From: Ignelater luminosus
Taxonomy: Eukaryota > Arthropoda > Insecta > Coleoptera > Elateridae
Reading direction: 5' to 3'
Assembly (NCBI GenBank): GCA_011009095.1
Contig: VTPC01000392.1
Coordinates: forward strand, 5,874 to 69,873
DNA: 64,000 bases
The translations under genes and the position numbers were made by a program. The notes beneath the pieces were generated by a model, which made no database searches, was not told the origin of the DNA, and saw only the letters and a list, made by a program, of their open reading frames with translations. Position 1 is the stretch's first letter; each line of letters begins with the position of its first letter. Below, in pieces: positions 46,520 through 60,579 of this stretch.

Positions 46520-47620
46520 TAAGTTAACAAATCGAATGAGAAGACAGGATGGTGAATTCGTGATCTTACCCGCAGAGTTTAGAAAGACAAAAATGGTTCT
46601 GTGAATAAATGGAAGAAATTAAAGAAGGAACAAAAGTCAATGTCAGTATTCTAAAGAGACTGAAGGAGTAAGTAAGCTATGATTTCGTAGCTGTATTTCT
46701 ACTCTCTATAGCCTAAGAAAAAATAAACCGATTTAGAAAAGCAGGTCTGAGCTAGACTTCTGGGTAGTTCAAGTGAAGAACAGCTTATGAACCTAAAACA
46801 ATACGTACAGGAGCTGCTTCTGAAACAAATGTGTAAGCATTTCTACTCTGCTCAAAGAAATTTTGACTGAGAAAAAGTACTTGCCGCATTAGATCTGTAA
46901 TGTTGATGAAATCAGTTGCTTAACTATTTCTACTAGAACTTTAAACGTGATAAGTGACAAGGGGAATTGCCGCGTAATCAAAGTACCATCTGCTGAAAAA
47001 GGTGTCAACGTGAGTGCAACTGCTCATTTAGCTCTGTTGACTACTACGTTTCTCCGTTCTACATTTTTCCCAGAGTACGGATACAACAGCATTCTGGAGT
47101 TTCCACTTCATATCAGTCACAAGATGCAGAGGTTAGATGTTGCTTTTATAGTTTGAATACTGCGCATTTTTTAATAAACAATTCAAGACAAAAAATCACA
47201 ATCAAGAATGTTGCTGGATTATTTAAGGTTGCAATTGTAGCTAATGCTATATGCAAAGATTCAAAGCCACTGGACTAGCTCCTCTGACATTTCAGATTTT
47301 TAGCGAATCAGATTTTAAACCGCCGACTTCTTTTGCAAAATTCAATGCTACTAGCACGGCTGTTGTAAATACAGACGTAGCTAGATCTTCTGGGGCAAAA
47401 CCATTTTTCAGCCTACCTAAAGCTGCGTTCAAAGAAAGAAAACAAAAGAAAAAATCGCTTTCACTACATATCACAAGTGGTTAGGTCAAGAAGAGTCTGG
47501 ATGATAAACAAACTGAGAAGAAAATCAAAGAAACGAAACTAATGGAAAATTTAGAGAAGAGAATAGAGAAACCAAAAGGAAAAGAAAAGAAAAAAGACAG
47601 TAAAAAAATAAATGTGTAGG
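46520..47620 (+). pseudogene. pogo/Tigger-type transposase pseudogene
   Basis: Readable in order on the + strand: EEQLMNLKQYVQELLLKQM (about 46773-46830; the CENPB-type DNA-binding region tail), CNVDEIS (about 46900, the first catalytic Asp block 'xNVDExG'), IKVPSAEKGVNVSATAHLAL (about 46980-47037; 'SAERGxxxTxxxA'), LEFPLHISHKMQRLDVAFIV (47095-47153; 'FPPHTSHxLQPLDVAFF'), RFKATGLAPLTFQIFSESDF (47254-47313; 'GFRxTGIxPLNxxIFSDxDF') and a Lys-rich tail. The step from FFPEYGYNSI straight to LEFPLHIS shows that the region carrying the second catalytic Asp has been deleted. Stops and shifts elsewhere make it dead. TA-flanked inverted repeats were not found. Confidence 0.75.
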
Positions 47621-50600
47621 AGAACTCTTTTTAAATTGTTCGATTCCTATTACAGATAAGGAAAATGATGAAAACGATGGTCTATAAAAGATGAAATCAA
47701 TTACTGATCCGTTTTTCTTGATAGTTCTAATTTGCCTGTACACTATGCTAGAACAATATGTATGTAACTGGATTATAAACTGTTCTTTTTTTCTAGTATA
47801 GCTGTACTTGCTTCATCAGGCCTCTGTGGTACTCGGTGTTGACATATATAAATCTATCTACTCGTAGATGTTTTGGTGCACATTAATCAGCTGCTTCAAG
47901 AATCATACAGATAAAATGTCGTTTACCGATGTCATTTGCAGCAGAAAACAATCTCAGTAAAAGGAGTTCAATCTGCATGTATAATTTCTCATGTTTAGAA
48001 ACAGAAAGTGATCTCAGAGATGGTAATCATTATCTACAGCGCAGGATTACTACAGTTTAAAAGTCTGACATAAACATTCTTCAACGACTTTGTATAATTC
48101 ATGCAAACCCATATAGTAAACTCCTAGTAAAAAAATTACCAAGAAGTTGAAGAAGTTATATTGACTCAAATCACTAAATGCTCAGTTAGGTATGACAAGA
48201 TATACAGAATAAACAGACTATTTAATTTAACAATACATTCCAAGATTCCACTCTCATTTCTTTTAATTGAGGTAATGGAGTGCTATCAATAAGAGTAACA
48301 AAAGAAGAATGACAGAAATTTTAAAATTTTTATAGTTACTGGCACCAACAGTTTAACAAAATCAGAAACAACCATAAATAATTGAACAACTTTAGAAGTA
48401 GCATGAGAATGTGAATATTAAACTTTAGAAGTTTTGACGTTTATAATTTCTTTGGTTTGCAAATAATTTATTGCCGTTTTGAGTTCTCCTTGTTTAACTT
48501 TTTTTTCTTTGATATATAAGAGTTTAGACAAAACCTTGTGAAGCCCCTTACAGTTGACCCGAACAATAGAAAGATTTTCTGCCCGTATCTCTTTGTCACA
48601 AACACATTTTGGGGATTTAACAAAAGACAGAAAAGTGTGACCAAAACTTTGACACCAATATAAAATTTCTTGTAAAAGCTCCAATTACTCCTATACTCCT
48701 ATAGATTTAAGATTCTCAACCGCGTATTTGTTTTGCTTTTTGACAGTTTAGTAAATCACAGGAATAGACTACCTAGCACTTCTTTAGCAACATTTAAGCA
48801 TTGGTGAAATGATACTATATTGAGGAATTGGTAATGGAAATTTGGTGACTGTTAAGGCTTGGTGCCTCTGGTTTCCTTTTTTAATAGTTTTGTAAAAAAA
48901 AAGTTTATTATTTTTCTAAGATTACTAGGTTTACTTTTAATGACAAACATCGTTTCACTCCTTTTCTATTAGTCTTTTCTTTTTTGATCTGGAGTAGCAC
49001 CATGAATCTTCATACGCGATGGATCTAGAAGTACTTTTAAGCCATTCATCTTCTCAGCTGAGTTTAGATAACACTCTAGGAAATTCCGGATTTATTAGTT
49101 AAGTTTACTCTTCGAAAAGTCACCTCTTGGTGTATGTGGTTTTTCACCACGTGCATCCTATCTCCAACAGGAAAAGGCTGTATCTTGAATATCACCTACC
49201 GTTGAATCAGGTAGAAGTAGACAAAAGAAGTAAACGGAAAGTGAAAAACGCAAGGTATTTGGAGTAAGAAAAAAGCTTATTGATTTTGTGTGGCATTTGA
49301 TTTGAGGTTGTGGTGCACTGCATAATATGATCGTAGCATTTGGTAAAATAGATAGTTTAGTAGGTATTAGCTGTAAAAGACAAAAACAATAATTACATGT
49401 GTATTTACGATTAATTACTATTAATTATGTTTTTTTAATTATCTTATTCAGAACTAATTTGAATTATTTAGTTTAGAAGTCGAACCCTTATTATCTTCTT
49501 GCAATTTCTAATAATAAGTATTAAGATATTGCGTGGTAAATCTACATTAATATTATATGACATGTTCGTTATTTCTACACACAATAAACACGCAACTATT
49601 TATCAAAATAAATGTCTTTTACCCTGCTGTAATTTTTATATTACTTATACAATGAAATGTCAACTTTCTGTTCCAGTAAAACTCTTTTAATTATGAAGGT
49701 AAATTGTTCGTGGGGTTATTTACCTACGGAATACATCTGATGCAATTTTTACTTGCTTTTTTGCTGTTTAGTTCCGTTAGTAAGTAATTATTCAGATTTT
49801 TTAATGTACTTCTTCCGTTGAATTTGCTATTTTACTTGAGGTAAAATATTAGACATATTTCTAGAACCACAACTCCGTAGATGTTATAAATTTTCCTGAA
49901 TAATTAATGTAGGTAGCTAGTCATTAATGCGTTTTTGTATAAATCAGGAAATTTCTAATAATGTAAGATTGCTTAATAACTTCATTAGTTTGTCATTAGC
50001 ATACAAGTTAGTAACTCTAATGCTAATTAATGTAATTTATTAGCTTTTCATCAAATTACGTGATATTGGTATTCCTTACTTTAGGGAAGTATTGGAATTT
50101 TGTTTACAAACGTCTAAAATGTAATTACGTATAATTATTATCAAGAGTACTCAATTCTTCTACCGATATTGAGTTTATTAATACAAGTTTATTTTAAAAA
50201 ATTACAATTTTTATTTTGAGCAGAATTCTTGAAATTCTATTGCTTTAAATTAATGACTGAACAAACCATAACTATATATAACTAACCTTCGTTTTCACAA
50301 AATTCTATAAAAGATAAATAAAACAAACAAACCACAAATCGACTGACTCAAATATAATGAATAATAAAAATAATTAAATTGAGAAAGTCCTTATCAGCTT
50401 GAATTAGCGCTATGTCAAGAGGTACTGAATAAATTGTTAGCAGCTATAGTACCCTCTGTAGGTATCTAAATCAAGATGTACAAAACATTTAAGAAAGTTG
50501 ACTGTTAATTGGTACTACTGATTGATATGATATTTATATTCCATAAAGTAATAACTGAAAGATTGGGCCGATTAATCGTCTTGCACTGATGGATGGCCCA

Positions 50601-53600
50601 ACGGCAACCTTTTCAACATGCAGGAGTGTTTTATGACATAAGACAGATCTTTCTATTATAATAAGTGACCAATAAGCTTCTGATCCAATTTTCACAATTT
50701 TGGTTGTAGCAGCAGTGTTTCCTTTTCTCTAACTACACTTCCATTTTCACAAGCAACATCTGGAAATTCATTATGAAAGCAGTCTTCTCTTGAATATTTA
50801 TGTACAAATTCTATTAATTTATTTTAACAGTTATATGTGCCTTTAAATCTTCCTGTCTTTGACTTTAGAGTTCAGTGTTAATGTTGACTTTGGTCGCTTT
50901 TTATTTGGTAGCAAAATACGAAAACCACGTGGTTTGCAGTTTACACTCAATAACAGCTCGTGCACACTTTTCGAACTTAGCAAACAATTAAATTTAATTT
51001 ACCAGACCGAGCTGTTGTAGGAGTTAATTTCATCTTCAGCCAATGAGATAGGACGAAGAATCAGAATCATTGGAGGTGATAAATGAAGTGAAATGAAATA
51101 CGCACAAAGCAACAGATGGTCTAAAACGATTTTGCGAGGTCAGTCAGCGGACAATGTCGTGAATTCCTTGAACTTTGAGGATCATGCAGTGTCTAGGCGC
51201 GCAAGCACAAGTAATCATTTTATTTCCATTTGGATTTATTTTTCTTCGAGAAGATCTTTTATTCCAAAAATGCACCTGCGAAGGATAAAAATCCCATACC
51301 ACGTCTCAATCGCATTATTTGTTCCAGAAAAGATTTTTTAGGATAGAATTGTACTAGCTATACATTACTATAGCATTATACATCTGTTTCCGTTACTTCT
51401 CGGACATACCCATGTAGAGATCCCTTTGAAGGTGTTTCTATTTCTTTGAGTGGCAGAAAAGCCGCATTATGGAGTTTTCATATCTCTAGATTAAAAGTCC
51501 GGATCGTTGTATATTAGTTTTTTAATGAGCTATCCAGTTCTTCTCAGATACTTTTTCCAAAATGGAAAAAGCATCCCAAACATCCTCTGAGGATTGTATG
51601 AGAGAAGGCAGATTTAAGTTCTGCATGTGAACTAAAACAAGTAGTCTAATTGTGCGCAGGTCGAATTGTGTAAGTCGAATTTTGGAGATCGAACTTGCCT
51701 ACAGTCGTGCTTGAGACCGTGCAGTGCTAGACAAACGGTTGGATGATGTGGCAGTAACCTCGACGGTTCGTAACAGTAATAATCTCACTCTGTAGACTTT
51801 ACCGAGAGAGTGGAAAGCAAGCCGCGGTGGCTATAGACGGCTTTTGTTTCCATAGGGGCGCCGTCCTTTCAGTTCACTATAAGAATAGCGTACTGGGTTC
51901 AGTGGTGATGAATGATAGTCAGAGTAAAGCGACAGCCGCAGAACACTGGTCAACCCGCAGTATTTCGTACGCGGATTCCCCTTTACCCAACACAAATAGA
52001 ACGTCAGGGAGAAACTTACAATTTGTTGTTGTTCTAATCGGCTGGTAGAACGAAGTCTATTTGAGCATTAGTGAGAATCGTAGACGGCTTAAACTCCTGA
52101 CCCACATAATGTCTGGCGTAGTGAAGCAGCTGCAATGTCAAAAAGTGAAACCTAGCTTGCGAAAAGCACCAATGATAAAATAGTAAGTTGTAATGACCTG
52201 GACAATATTGCTAATCTGAACAATTTTGCTTTTCAGAACTCAACACTGTACATCTGAAGGCCGTGGTTATAGAGTGCAGTGCCGAAAGGCCAAATAAAGT
52301 GGGTGCTTATGTTGTGCCATTGCAGAACTAACCTGCAAAGCAAGGGCGATTTGGTGAAGGCTACAGATGGACTTCTCTTCTGGCCTGGATCATACACACT
52401 TTGTGTATATTCACAGTTAGTTATATACTACTATGTCGCATCTTAAGTGTAAGTTTTCATAACTTGGTATCAACAAGCATACTTTTCGGTACGCGGCTAA
52501 CCTCGCCTTTGTAAGTGTTTTTTGACATTAAGTAAAACAAATACTTTCAGCTTCTGATAGGACCTATTTGAAGAATTTAAACATTGTTAGTTGCTTTTTG
52601 CAAATTCAAAATGATTAAGTCCAACTCTGCTCACACAATTAGTTTTTAAGAAATTTTTTACATAATAGGCACAATTGTTTCTAGGTACTTCGCTGATATC
52701 GAAAGCGGTCGATTTGTTCCAGTCTTTAAGTTCGTTTGGTATGGTATACGATAACAAAGTGTATTGTAACATGTTCAAGAACATATTCATAGTTTTAGTC
52801 TGTAATTCAATCTATTTCTTGCTTTGTGAAGGCAATCAAAAAAGCTTGTGGAAGCTTCACATATAGTACTAAAGATTTTATGTGTATCCGAGGTTCCACA
52901 ACATGAACTTAATCATTGATTATATTCGCACAGAATAGGTTTTTGTTCTATCCATGTTAGATTGCTAGTTGGCACCTTTTATTGGCTATTAAGTAAGTGG
53001 GAAGTCCATTTTTTTCTTGCGAAGACTGTATGTTCAAATTAAGTCCATAGAAAAATGATACGTAATCATGGGTCACACTGTATAATGTATGTGTTTATTA
53101 AAACATTTTGTTAGAAGCCTCAAGATTAGTAGTGCCGGAAGTTACTAAACAATGCCATCTTAATGTTGACAAATTTACTATTTTCTGATTTTAACTATAA
53201 AAAGGGAATAATTAGAGAAAGTACATTATTACTATGTACTTTTTATCTTTTAAGCATACATATATCTTTGCGATTTCTAATTTTTTGGAAACACTAAAAA
53301 TAAAATTGTCATTGTTTATTCTGTTTTTCTAGATCTAGAAATAACTGAATAGAATTGTTCATTTACATTGAATACACATGCAATTACAACTCAATAAAAA
53401 TAATGAACTTCGTTACAAAGGTGAACGTTTTCATGATTAACATTCTTAACTGTGCTAGTAGCTGTATTCAGTTTACAACAAACGGATCTCGTCTTCTTTA
53501 GTATTCCTTTCAAACATAGATACATCATAAAGCGATTGAATTGCTTCGATAGAATTTCACTGAATTAGATTAGGAATGTTATAGAAAATTGAAATGTTTG

Positions 53601-54949
53601 GCATTCGACGACTTTCGTGAAAAGCATAACAAGTAGTGATTTAAAATTGCAGTTCGTTGTAACATTGACATTGAGAGAGAAAGGTTCGAATTTTTTGCTC
53701 GAGTGTTTCGTAACTCGAGAATCAACTTTTGCGGATGGTTAAGTTAGCGATTTGTAAGTGTAGGTTTTATACTTAATAAAAAATAATAATTAATTAAAAA
53801 CAGTAAAATGGAAGGAGGTATTAAATATTATCATTTTTATTATTCTACTTTTTCGCTTTTAATCTTAACTTTCATTCATTGGGGAATTTTACTTTGAAAG
53901 TATTGATTGAGTTTTAATGGCAAGTTTTTATTTTTAATTTAAATTAAAAATTCCTGTAATCACAACCAGTTCAACATTTATTCGATCTTAAATCTAAAGC
54001 TATAAGTTATTTGTAATCATCTCTCATTATTAAAGTCAAATAACAATCATATTTTTTTTCTGTGTCCTCTACATATCATCATTAAAAATTCACGGAAGGC
54101 TAGTTGGTTCAAGTAGTTAATACTAATTTGGAAAATTACAACTGAATAAAATGATCATAACGGATCTCTTTTAACATAATTTATATCAGGTGTTTTTAAA
54201 GACCCATCATAAATTATACGATAGCTTTAATAGTCTAAACTATCTCTACTTAATTCGTTAAAGATATATGCTATCAAGTTGCGTTATGAATTGATGAGTA
54301 ATTTTCCCATCATTTCCAAGTCCAGTAAAAGCAACTACCTGTTGATTCTGTTGTGTATATCAAACTTCAGAGGAAGTTCAAAATGTTACTGATGGTAAGA
54401 TTGGCTTGATATCTTAAAGCACTGTAGCAGTGTTTGTAGGTCAGTAGATCAATATTTCCTACAAGCATAGACGTGAATACTCATGGCAAAGTACTTAGTT
54501 CGGTGTTTTTTGGAATAACCATCAACCCTGTCATGATCTCTAATATTCATCAACTTGCTAGGTTTTCTATTGGCTGGTTTTATAGAAAGAATAAAAGTGT
54601 TGATTAGTGACTCAGTACTGAAATGACTTTATAGTATCTTTGTTAGCCCTCGTAGAAAATGATGAACTGGCAGCAAACTAGCTCTAGAGTCAAGAAGAGG
54701 AGAGTTTCAACTATTCTTGCAAATAAGATGTGTACATCTTACAAGCGTAAACTTGGCTGAGAAGGCACAGGACACCTAGTATAATCTACACGATTCAGTT
54801 TTTTAATCGTAGGATTAGTCTACTAAGAAATACTCTTCAAGATGAGACATGATCATATACTAAAGTTCTAAAAACAATCACTTAACAACCATAAAATACG
54901 ACCCGCGATATGTCTGATCATAAGCGTCTATAATCTCCATACTTAACTG
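47621..54949 (+). other. 7.3 kb with no gene recognised
   Basis: I read both strands. Longer frames at 48418-48684 (minus, 88 codons), 51093-51341, 51827-52048 and 52587-52790 have no domain that I recognise. The 51640-52380 part is GC-richer than its flanks, without an assigned origin. A phrase like GGGTCACACTGTATAATG (about 53069-53086) looks like an insect MITE tip, but a partner end was not found. Confidence 0.35.
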
Positions 54950-55250
54950 CCAATGACCAGATGGCTGCCATATAAAGTCCAAAAAGACTATCCTTCAAGG
55001 TGTACTAAAGCCTAGTAAGTTTTAATATTTCGTTAGTTTCACACGAAACGATCGATACTTTTTTGGTAATAGTCGGTCAAATCAAGGAAAACCAGAAAGT
55101 TTTGCATTTGATAAAGTAAACTTTGGCAGTCCATAGAATCGACGTGGATGAGTTTACGAGGATATTTATTATAACTTTTTTGCAGAGAATTTTATGCCCT
55201 ACAAATTGTCTATATTCATTTTTGTCATATCTGACTTATTGTTAGTTTCC
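54950..55250 (-). mobile_element. Possible Copia-type integrase trace
   Basis: The minus strand reads YPRKLIHVDSMDCQSLLY, then QMQNFLVFLDLTDYYQKS, then IDRFV, stop. This lines up with the Copia integrase core 'PLxLIHxDxxGPxxxxSxxGxxYFxxFxDDxSR', with Asp at the first catalytic position and a second Asp/Thr-Asp near 'FxDDxS'. Support is limited to about 45 residues. Flanking zinc-binding and RT blocks were not read with confidence, so an unrelated chance resemblance remains possible. Confidence 0.3.
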
Positions 55251-58200
55251 AAGATATTTGTCTATGAAGTTTGAAACTCGAGTATATCTTCTAGATTACT
55301 TTTAAGGGGAACTAGACTAATTACTCGTAAATCGATTTTCAGCAGTTTCATCCAATTCAAGATTAGTTCATCCCCAAATCTCTTATTTGATTGGCCTAAT
55401 CTTCACAACTTGAAGCACGTGCATCCAAAGAACATCAGTTTTAACTTTTTAACACGAAAAGTGAAATTATCGCAGTAACATAAAAATTTCACAAACTGCA
55501 GCAAATTAAAGTAAAAATTACGTCGCGCAGTGAATAACTTCAGATTTTTGGAAAATTGCAAATTCTTGGCAGAAGGCCTCGAGTGCGGCCATCGCGACAT
55601 CCAAAATCTGATTTGTCGTTAGATTTGCCATGAGAATGTTCAAACAAAACTAGCGGAGCTAAAAACGTCGAGTTCCTGAAAGAAAATGCAAGATACGAGC
55701 GTACGGATCTCCGACTATAGTGAACATTTCAGTAAACTTGTAACAAAAGTGGGCAATAAATCTGGTATTTCAGAGAATCATCAAAAGACGTTGGGCAAGC
55801 GCATTTCGTCCATTGTAGACGTTTGCAAGTATAGACTTGTAACAAATGCAAGCAGCTTACTTCTATTTTAACGAATTCTAATTCAACAATAAATAGAGAA
55901 CTGGCGTACTGAAGTATAAACCCCTTTCACCACCATCTTCCTATTTTGCTAGAGCTTGCTAGCTAGCTAATACTGATATAACAAAAGGAATTTCCTTCTT
56001 AGTTCTGAATTCTCTAAATCAGATGTTATTGTAAGCAACCATATTGGTTACATGTAAGGATGGTTTAAATCTTTCTCGGTAAAGACACTAAAGGCGAGTA
56101 ACCTAGAAGTAGACTCTCAGTAAGACGTTTAACTAGCACGTACGCATTTTCAATCATGTTCCTCTTTGAATTGCAACTTAATGTCTTGCTTCATGGTGGT
56201 CACTACTGGACCAGATTCCAGACGATTTTAAAACCTTTTCTACTAGAATTGGATTGGTCTAGAAAACTAAGCATCTAGAGTCTTCGAGATCAAAGCAGTC
56301 TAGAGATGAAATTCAAATTTCCAACCTTTTGCCAAACCAAACAATAAGTAATTCCATATTGTATATGTAATATAGAGGCCAAGATATTGACAGACTATGG
56401 GATCAAATCAAACCAGTCAACTCTAGTACGGTAACTTAACATATTAACATCGTCAGAGGAAAGAATCTACTGAGCTCATGAAGGTAATGATGGTAATGGT
56501 TAGCGGTAATTGTTTTTCTTCTGCAGTAGCAGTTATAGACTATTGTTTTTATGGCTATAGTGAAAAGCTATCAAACACGTACCCAAAGCAAAAAAAAGCA
56601 GGAACTTGGATCAAGTCAAGCCGTTGCTGTTGATCTACTGTAACGATTCTAGAACTGTCAGGAATAATCAACTTTCAAGTGGTAGAAAAAGAATATCCAA
56701 TACTGTGGTTCATATTATTATTAGTACTATTACGTATTTTAATGGGCTCAGGAATTTTTCTCGTACCGAAAAAAGTGGAGCTACAAATTGAAAAAGACTC
56801 ACAGCATAGGAACAGAGAATTTTTTACGTCCCTTTTTACTATGGCCATTGTTGGCAAGTAAGTTAGCTATATCAAGTGATGATGGGGGCTGGTATTGAAC
56901 ATATTTCTGTATGATAAGATTTTAGCTAACTGGTTTACTGGTTACAAATGTATCAATTTTCATGGTAAAGTCAATATCAAGATATTGATTTTTCTTCCTA
57001 TCATATGGCAGGATTTGAAAACAAATTTTTGGTTTCTATCGAAAAGACTTGAAGGCTGTGATTTTTAAAGATCTCATAAAGATATTAATATTAACTAATA
57101 GAAAACTCGCTGGTAACTGTTTTTTGAAGAAGAAAATACATAAAAATGGAGTATTACTTACTAGAGCAGATTAATTGTGGTATAGCTGTCATCTTGACTT
57201 AATAATAATCGCAAACTAATAGCCAATTTTAGTAAAAAGAAAGGAACTGATGCATGACGTCAAAACAAAGATGTAAGTTTTCGGGTTTTAGGATAAGGTT
57301 ACGTTGTTACGTTTCCAAGAAAAAACGTGATATTGATTTTAAAAGTTAAAACATTATTAAACTTTCTTACGAACTTTCTTAAAAACTAAATGAGGATGAC
57401 CTTAGATGTTAAGTGCATTACCATATTGCATTATAAGGAAATTAATCTTTTGTGCATTTGTTGGCATTTTTTTTTAAATTTATGCATCATACAAAGTGAG
57501 TGATACAAATAATTCTCTTTCTCATTAAACGGAAAGTCTTACAAGTATAAATAGTGTTATAAATTATGTCCTTAATAAAACGCATTTACATATTATTTAA
57601 TAAAAAATGCTGAATATACCATTGAAACAATGAAGATTAATTATTCTTGCATTTCACTTTGTTGAAATATAATAAATGACTTCTCAATTTAAAACCAGCA
57701 TCTCTTGCTGTTTTTATTTATATCTTGACACCTAATCCTGCTTACACGCCTACTCAGATTATTAAAAAGATCTACTCTCTACTTCCTCCCATGCAGCAGT
57801 TTAAACAAAGAAACTTTTAACGTCTAGTTCCTTAGTCATTACTAGAGAAATTTTAAATGTATATACCTCAATTAAGATCTTTTCTGAGAATGCGCAAAAG
57901 TGGATTTTCTTGGGATTACCTGAAATTAAAGGGAAAGAGGTATAAATAATTAAGAAAGTACCTACTCTATTATTTACGTGGATAATTTCGCTCAAACATT
58001 CAAAGGTATAAAAAACAAAATTGAACAAAAAATTTACTTTAAATGTAACAAAATATATAATAAGAATTCAGTAAATTCAGTATAGAGGTCCAAACCAAGA
58101 TTAAATAAATCGGACACAGTCATATAGAGACCATTCTACACTTTCATATTCTAGTTCGGTGCAATAAAAAATCATTAGTCTAATCGACCACCTGGCTTAT

Positions 58201-59269
58201 ATTTAATAGATCATCAAGTGCAGCCTCCAGATATTCCATCAGGTCTGACAGCAAGATATACAACGTGAGGTTGTTTTATTGGTTTTTCAAGCACGAATGG
58301 TCTATAGAAATTTTATTTAGGTTAGGCTATTAATGGCTCTATTAGAACTGTACATTTATGGAATGTCTATCTGTGTTTTCTTGCTGTCATGTTTGATTAT
58401 ATTTGATTGGCAACTTACAAATATCTTCATAAATTTAGAAAATAGGATAAGCATGCCTTTTCTACTTTTGATTTTGATCATTGATATCGTTTTGAGAGGG
58501 AGTTCACAGGTTGAGAAGGAATATCAAACCGCCTTAGCATATTTTACGGCTCGAACGTTAAAACTAAATTTATTGGTTAAATTTCTGCTTCAACCAAGAT
58601 CAAGTTTGCCCACCCCAAAGTCCATACACAAGATTCCAGTAGATCAACTCGAGTAGTATGGCAGTAATAATACCTGCCACATTTCTTGGATAAAAGAAAT
58701 CATACGCTTTAATATTTCTTCCCTATTTGCTCTTTTTTTAAGATATTAACACCTAAAGTTGACTAGGTAGCAATAAAAATATCAATTATGACTGTTTTTG
58801 CTCTATTACTTGATCTACATTTTTTAAGACCGGAAAATTTTTAAACTTCTATAGTCCTAATAAAAAAAGATTCTTTAAAAATAGTTTTTCAGGTTTGAAT
58901 ATCCCTAGGTCACCTTAGTAACCTATTAAGTGTAGGTTGCGTGTTTAGATAGCACCCTGTATAATGTAAACGGAAATGAATATTCTGAATCTGGGATCGA
59001 ATTTACGGGACCATATAACTTTGCAATTGGTGCCCAGATTAAAAAGGAATTCTACTAGAATCGTGTGTAAGAAAGCCACTAAGAATCGGTGATTTCAACC
59101 CATTCGATAGCTTGGCTATTGTTGGTCGTTTTTAACACGCTTCTACGGTACCTACAGACTTTGACTTTAAGAATTTGCTCTTCTCAAGACTTATAATCAC
59201 AGCCAATGGCAGTCACTAGGCATCCTAAATTACTTTTGAATTCTTTAAGAATATACCACGTGCTAGAAA
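55251..59269 (+). other. 4 kb with no gene recognised
   Basis: Frames at 55686-55871 (61 codons), 56606-56861 (three overlapping frames) and 58333-58656 (107 codons, starting with hydrophobic segments GMSICVFLLSCLIIF and MPFLLLILIIDIVL) are unassigned. The last is the longest uninterrupted ATG frame downstream of the adhesion gene apart from frames that merely cross the N gap. Its composition is typical of AT-rich noise, and I see no splice or promoter support. Confidence 0.3.
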
Positions 59270-59890
59270 TGCAGAATCTGGTGTTGTGTGGAATAATGAA
59301 GACGTGCCGGTAAGATGCCTTCAACCATTCTTATAGCTCTCATTGGAACGCTCCGTCGCCCTGATCGGAACTGGTCTTTCGGTAACCGGAAATTTCCTTC
59401 ACCATGCATCTCCTGAGTATCGGAAGTTTGCTACTGAACGATGCCGCTTGTGTGTCTTGGCCTTTAATAATGTTCTGGCCTCCTAATGCCGTATTTTGCT
59501 TAGCAAGCTACGACGACGACTCCTATCACATGACAAAGACTTCTATTCATGCTTCTTGCTGAAATTCATCAAGGGAAGTCCGTGTGAATTAATTATGTGT
59601 TCCGGAGTCTCCGATCTGCGAGCTGCTTCACTACATCCACTTCGGTCGCCATCTGTAACAGAAACTACGAACGTCCAAAAATTCACTACAGCAACGACTT
59701 GGTTGGGCGGCTACGTCATGAAGAGATGTGTCGCTTACAGTCTGTGATAGAAAAGTCTTGGGATGAGACCAAATCCACCACCACGCCTGTCAGCGCCTCG
59801 TCCAGCTTTCTGACGGCTTGCTTTCTGTGGGCCATCTATCACCATCACCATCACCGACTAACCTCTACCAGGTTCTCTGTAAATCCTTGA
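59270..59890 (+). other. GC-richer island with overlapping open frames, origin unknown
   Basis: The base composition is visibly richer in G and C than the flanks. Two overlapping + frames (59496-59747, 83 codons; 59597-59890, 97 codons) are open. The second has ordinary coding-like composition, for example ICNRNYERPKIHYSNDLVG and RLRHEEMCRLQSVIEKSWDE, then a Ser/Thr-rich stretch and a run of five His codons (CATCACCATCACCATCAC). I do not recognise any family. It may be part of an unlisted transposable element or a fragment of a host exon. Confidence 0.35.
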
Positions 59891-60566
59891 ACTTGCGATT
59901 GTTGGCTAATCCACTCCAAATTCACTATCTTATGACTAAAGACAGAATTCACGTCAGTATCTTTTAATATATCTACTTACAATATAGGCATTCTTTTGGA
60001 ACGTTGCAATCACCAATTTTACTTCTTGTTGTGTCTCAAAAAGTCCTAGAAAACAATAAAACTAGTAATTCCAACATTTTGAAGAAATATATTAAAAGAT
60101 AAGAAGGCACATTTTGTATATATTTCCGATCTTTATTTATGACTGAAGATGAGATTAACTCCTAACCAGTCTGCCTCATTCGGTAGAGTATTAACATTTA
60201 TTTGCTTTACGTTGGTTGCTAGAAATGTTGAAATTGCAAAAAATGACCAACTTGGCAGAACAGTTTGCAGAGAGGAATCAAATTCTTTGAGGTCTGATCG
60301 CTCCCAAGACCTTAAGTTGTAAAAAAACGTTTTTTACAACAACTTTTTGGTATTTAGCTAATAGAATCTTAATCTGAGTTAGAATATCAGCTTTCAGCTC
60401 GATGTTACGTTGAAAAGCTTTATGATTTAGATGTAACTACCATTCATAAAGAAGAATTATATAGGCAACAAATGTAGATAAGGTTTTGAGTGAAGCTTGT
60501 TCCTTTATTGCCCTGTCACCGTTCCTTTTATTTCTATTATCAAGTGAGTAACTATGATAGCATAAT
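59891..60566 (+). other. Spacer before the LINE insertion
   Basis: AT-rich. An 11-nt hairpin (TAAAAAACGTTTTTTA) near 60318-60336 is the only structure noticed. Confidence 0.4.
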
Positions 60567-60579
60567 GATTAAACAATTA
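60567..60579. repeat. Left 13-bp target-site duplication of the LINE copy
   Basis: GATTAAACAATTA, repeated exactly at 61783-61795. Confidence 0.88.

Noticed and set aside
47815-47845. A second CUGAUGA box on the minus strand
   Set aside because: No GAAA box with a plausible stem II and no stem I pairing nearby, so it is not a second hammerhead.
58333-58656. 107-codon frame with two hydrophobic segments, a possible small membrane protein
   Set aside because: Hydrophobic runs are what AT-rich noise encodes. There is no conserved motif, promoter or splice support.
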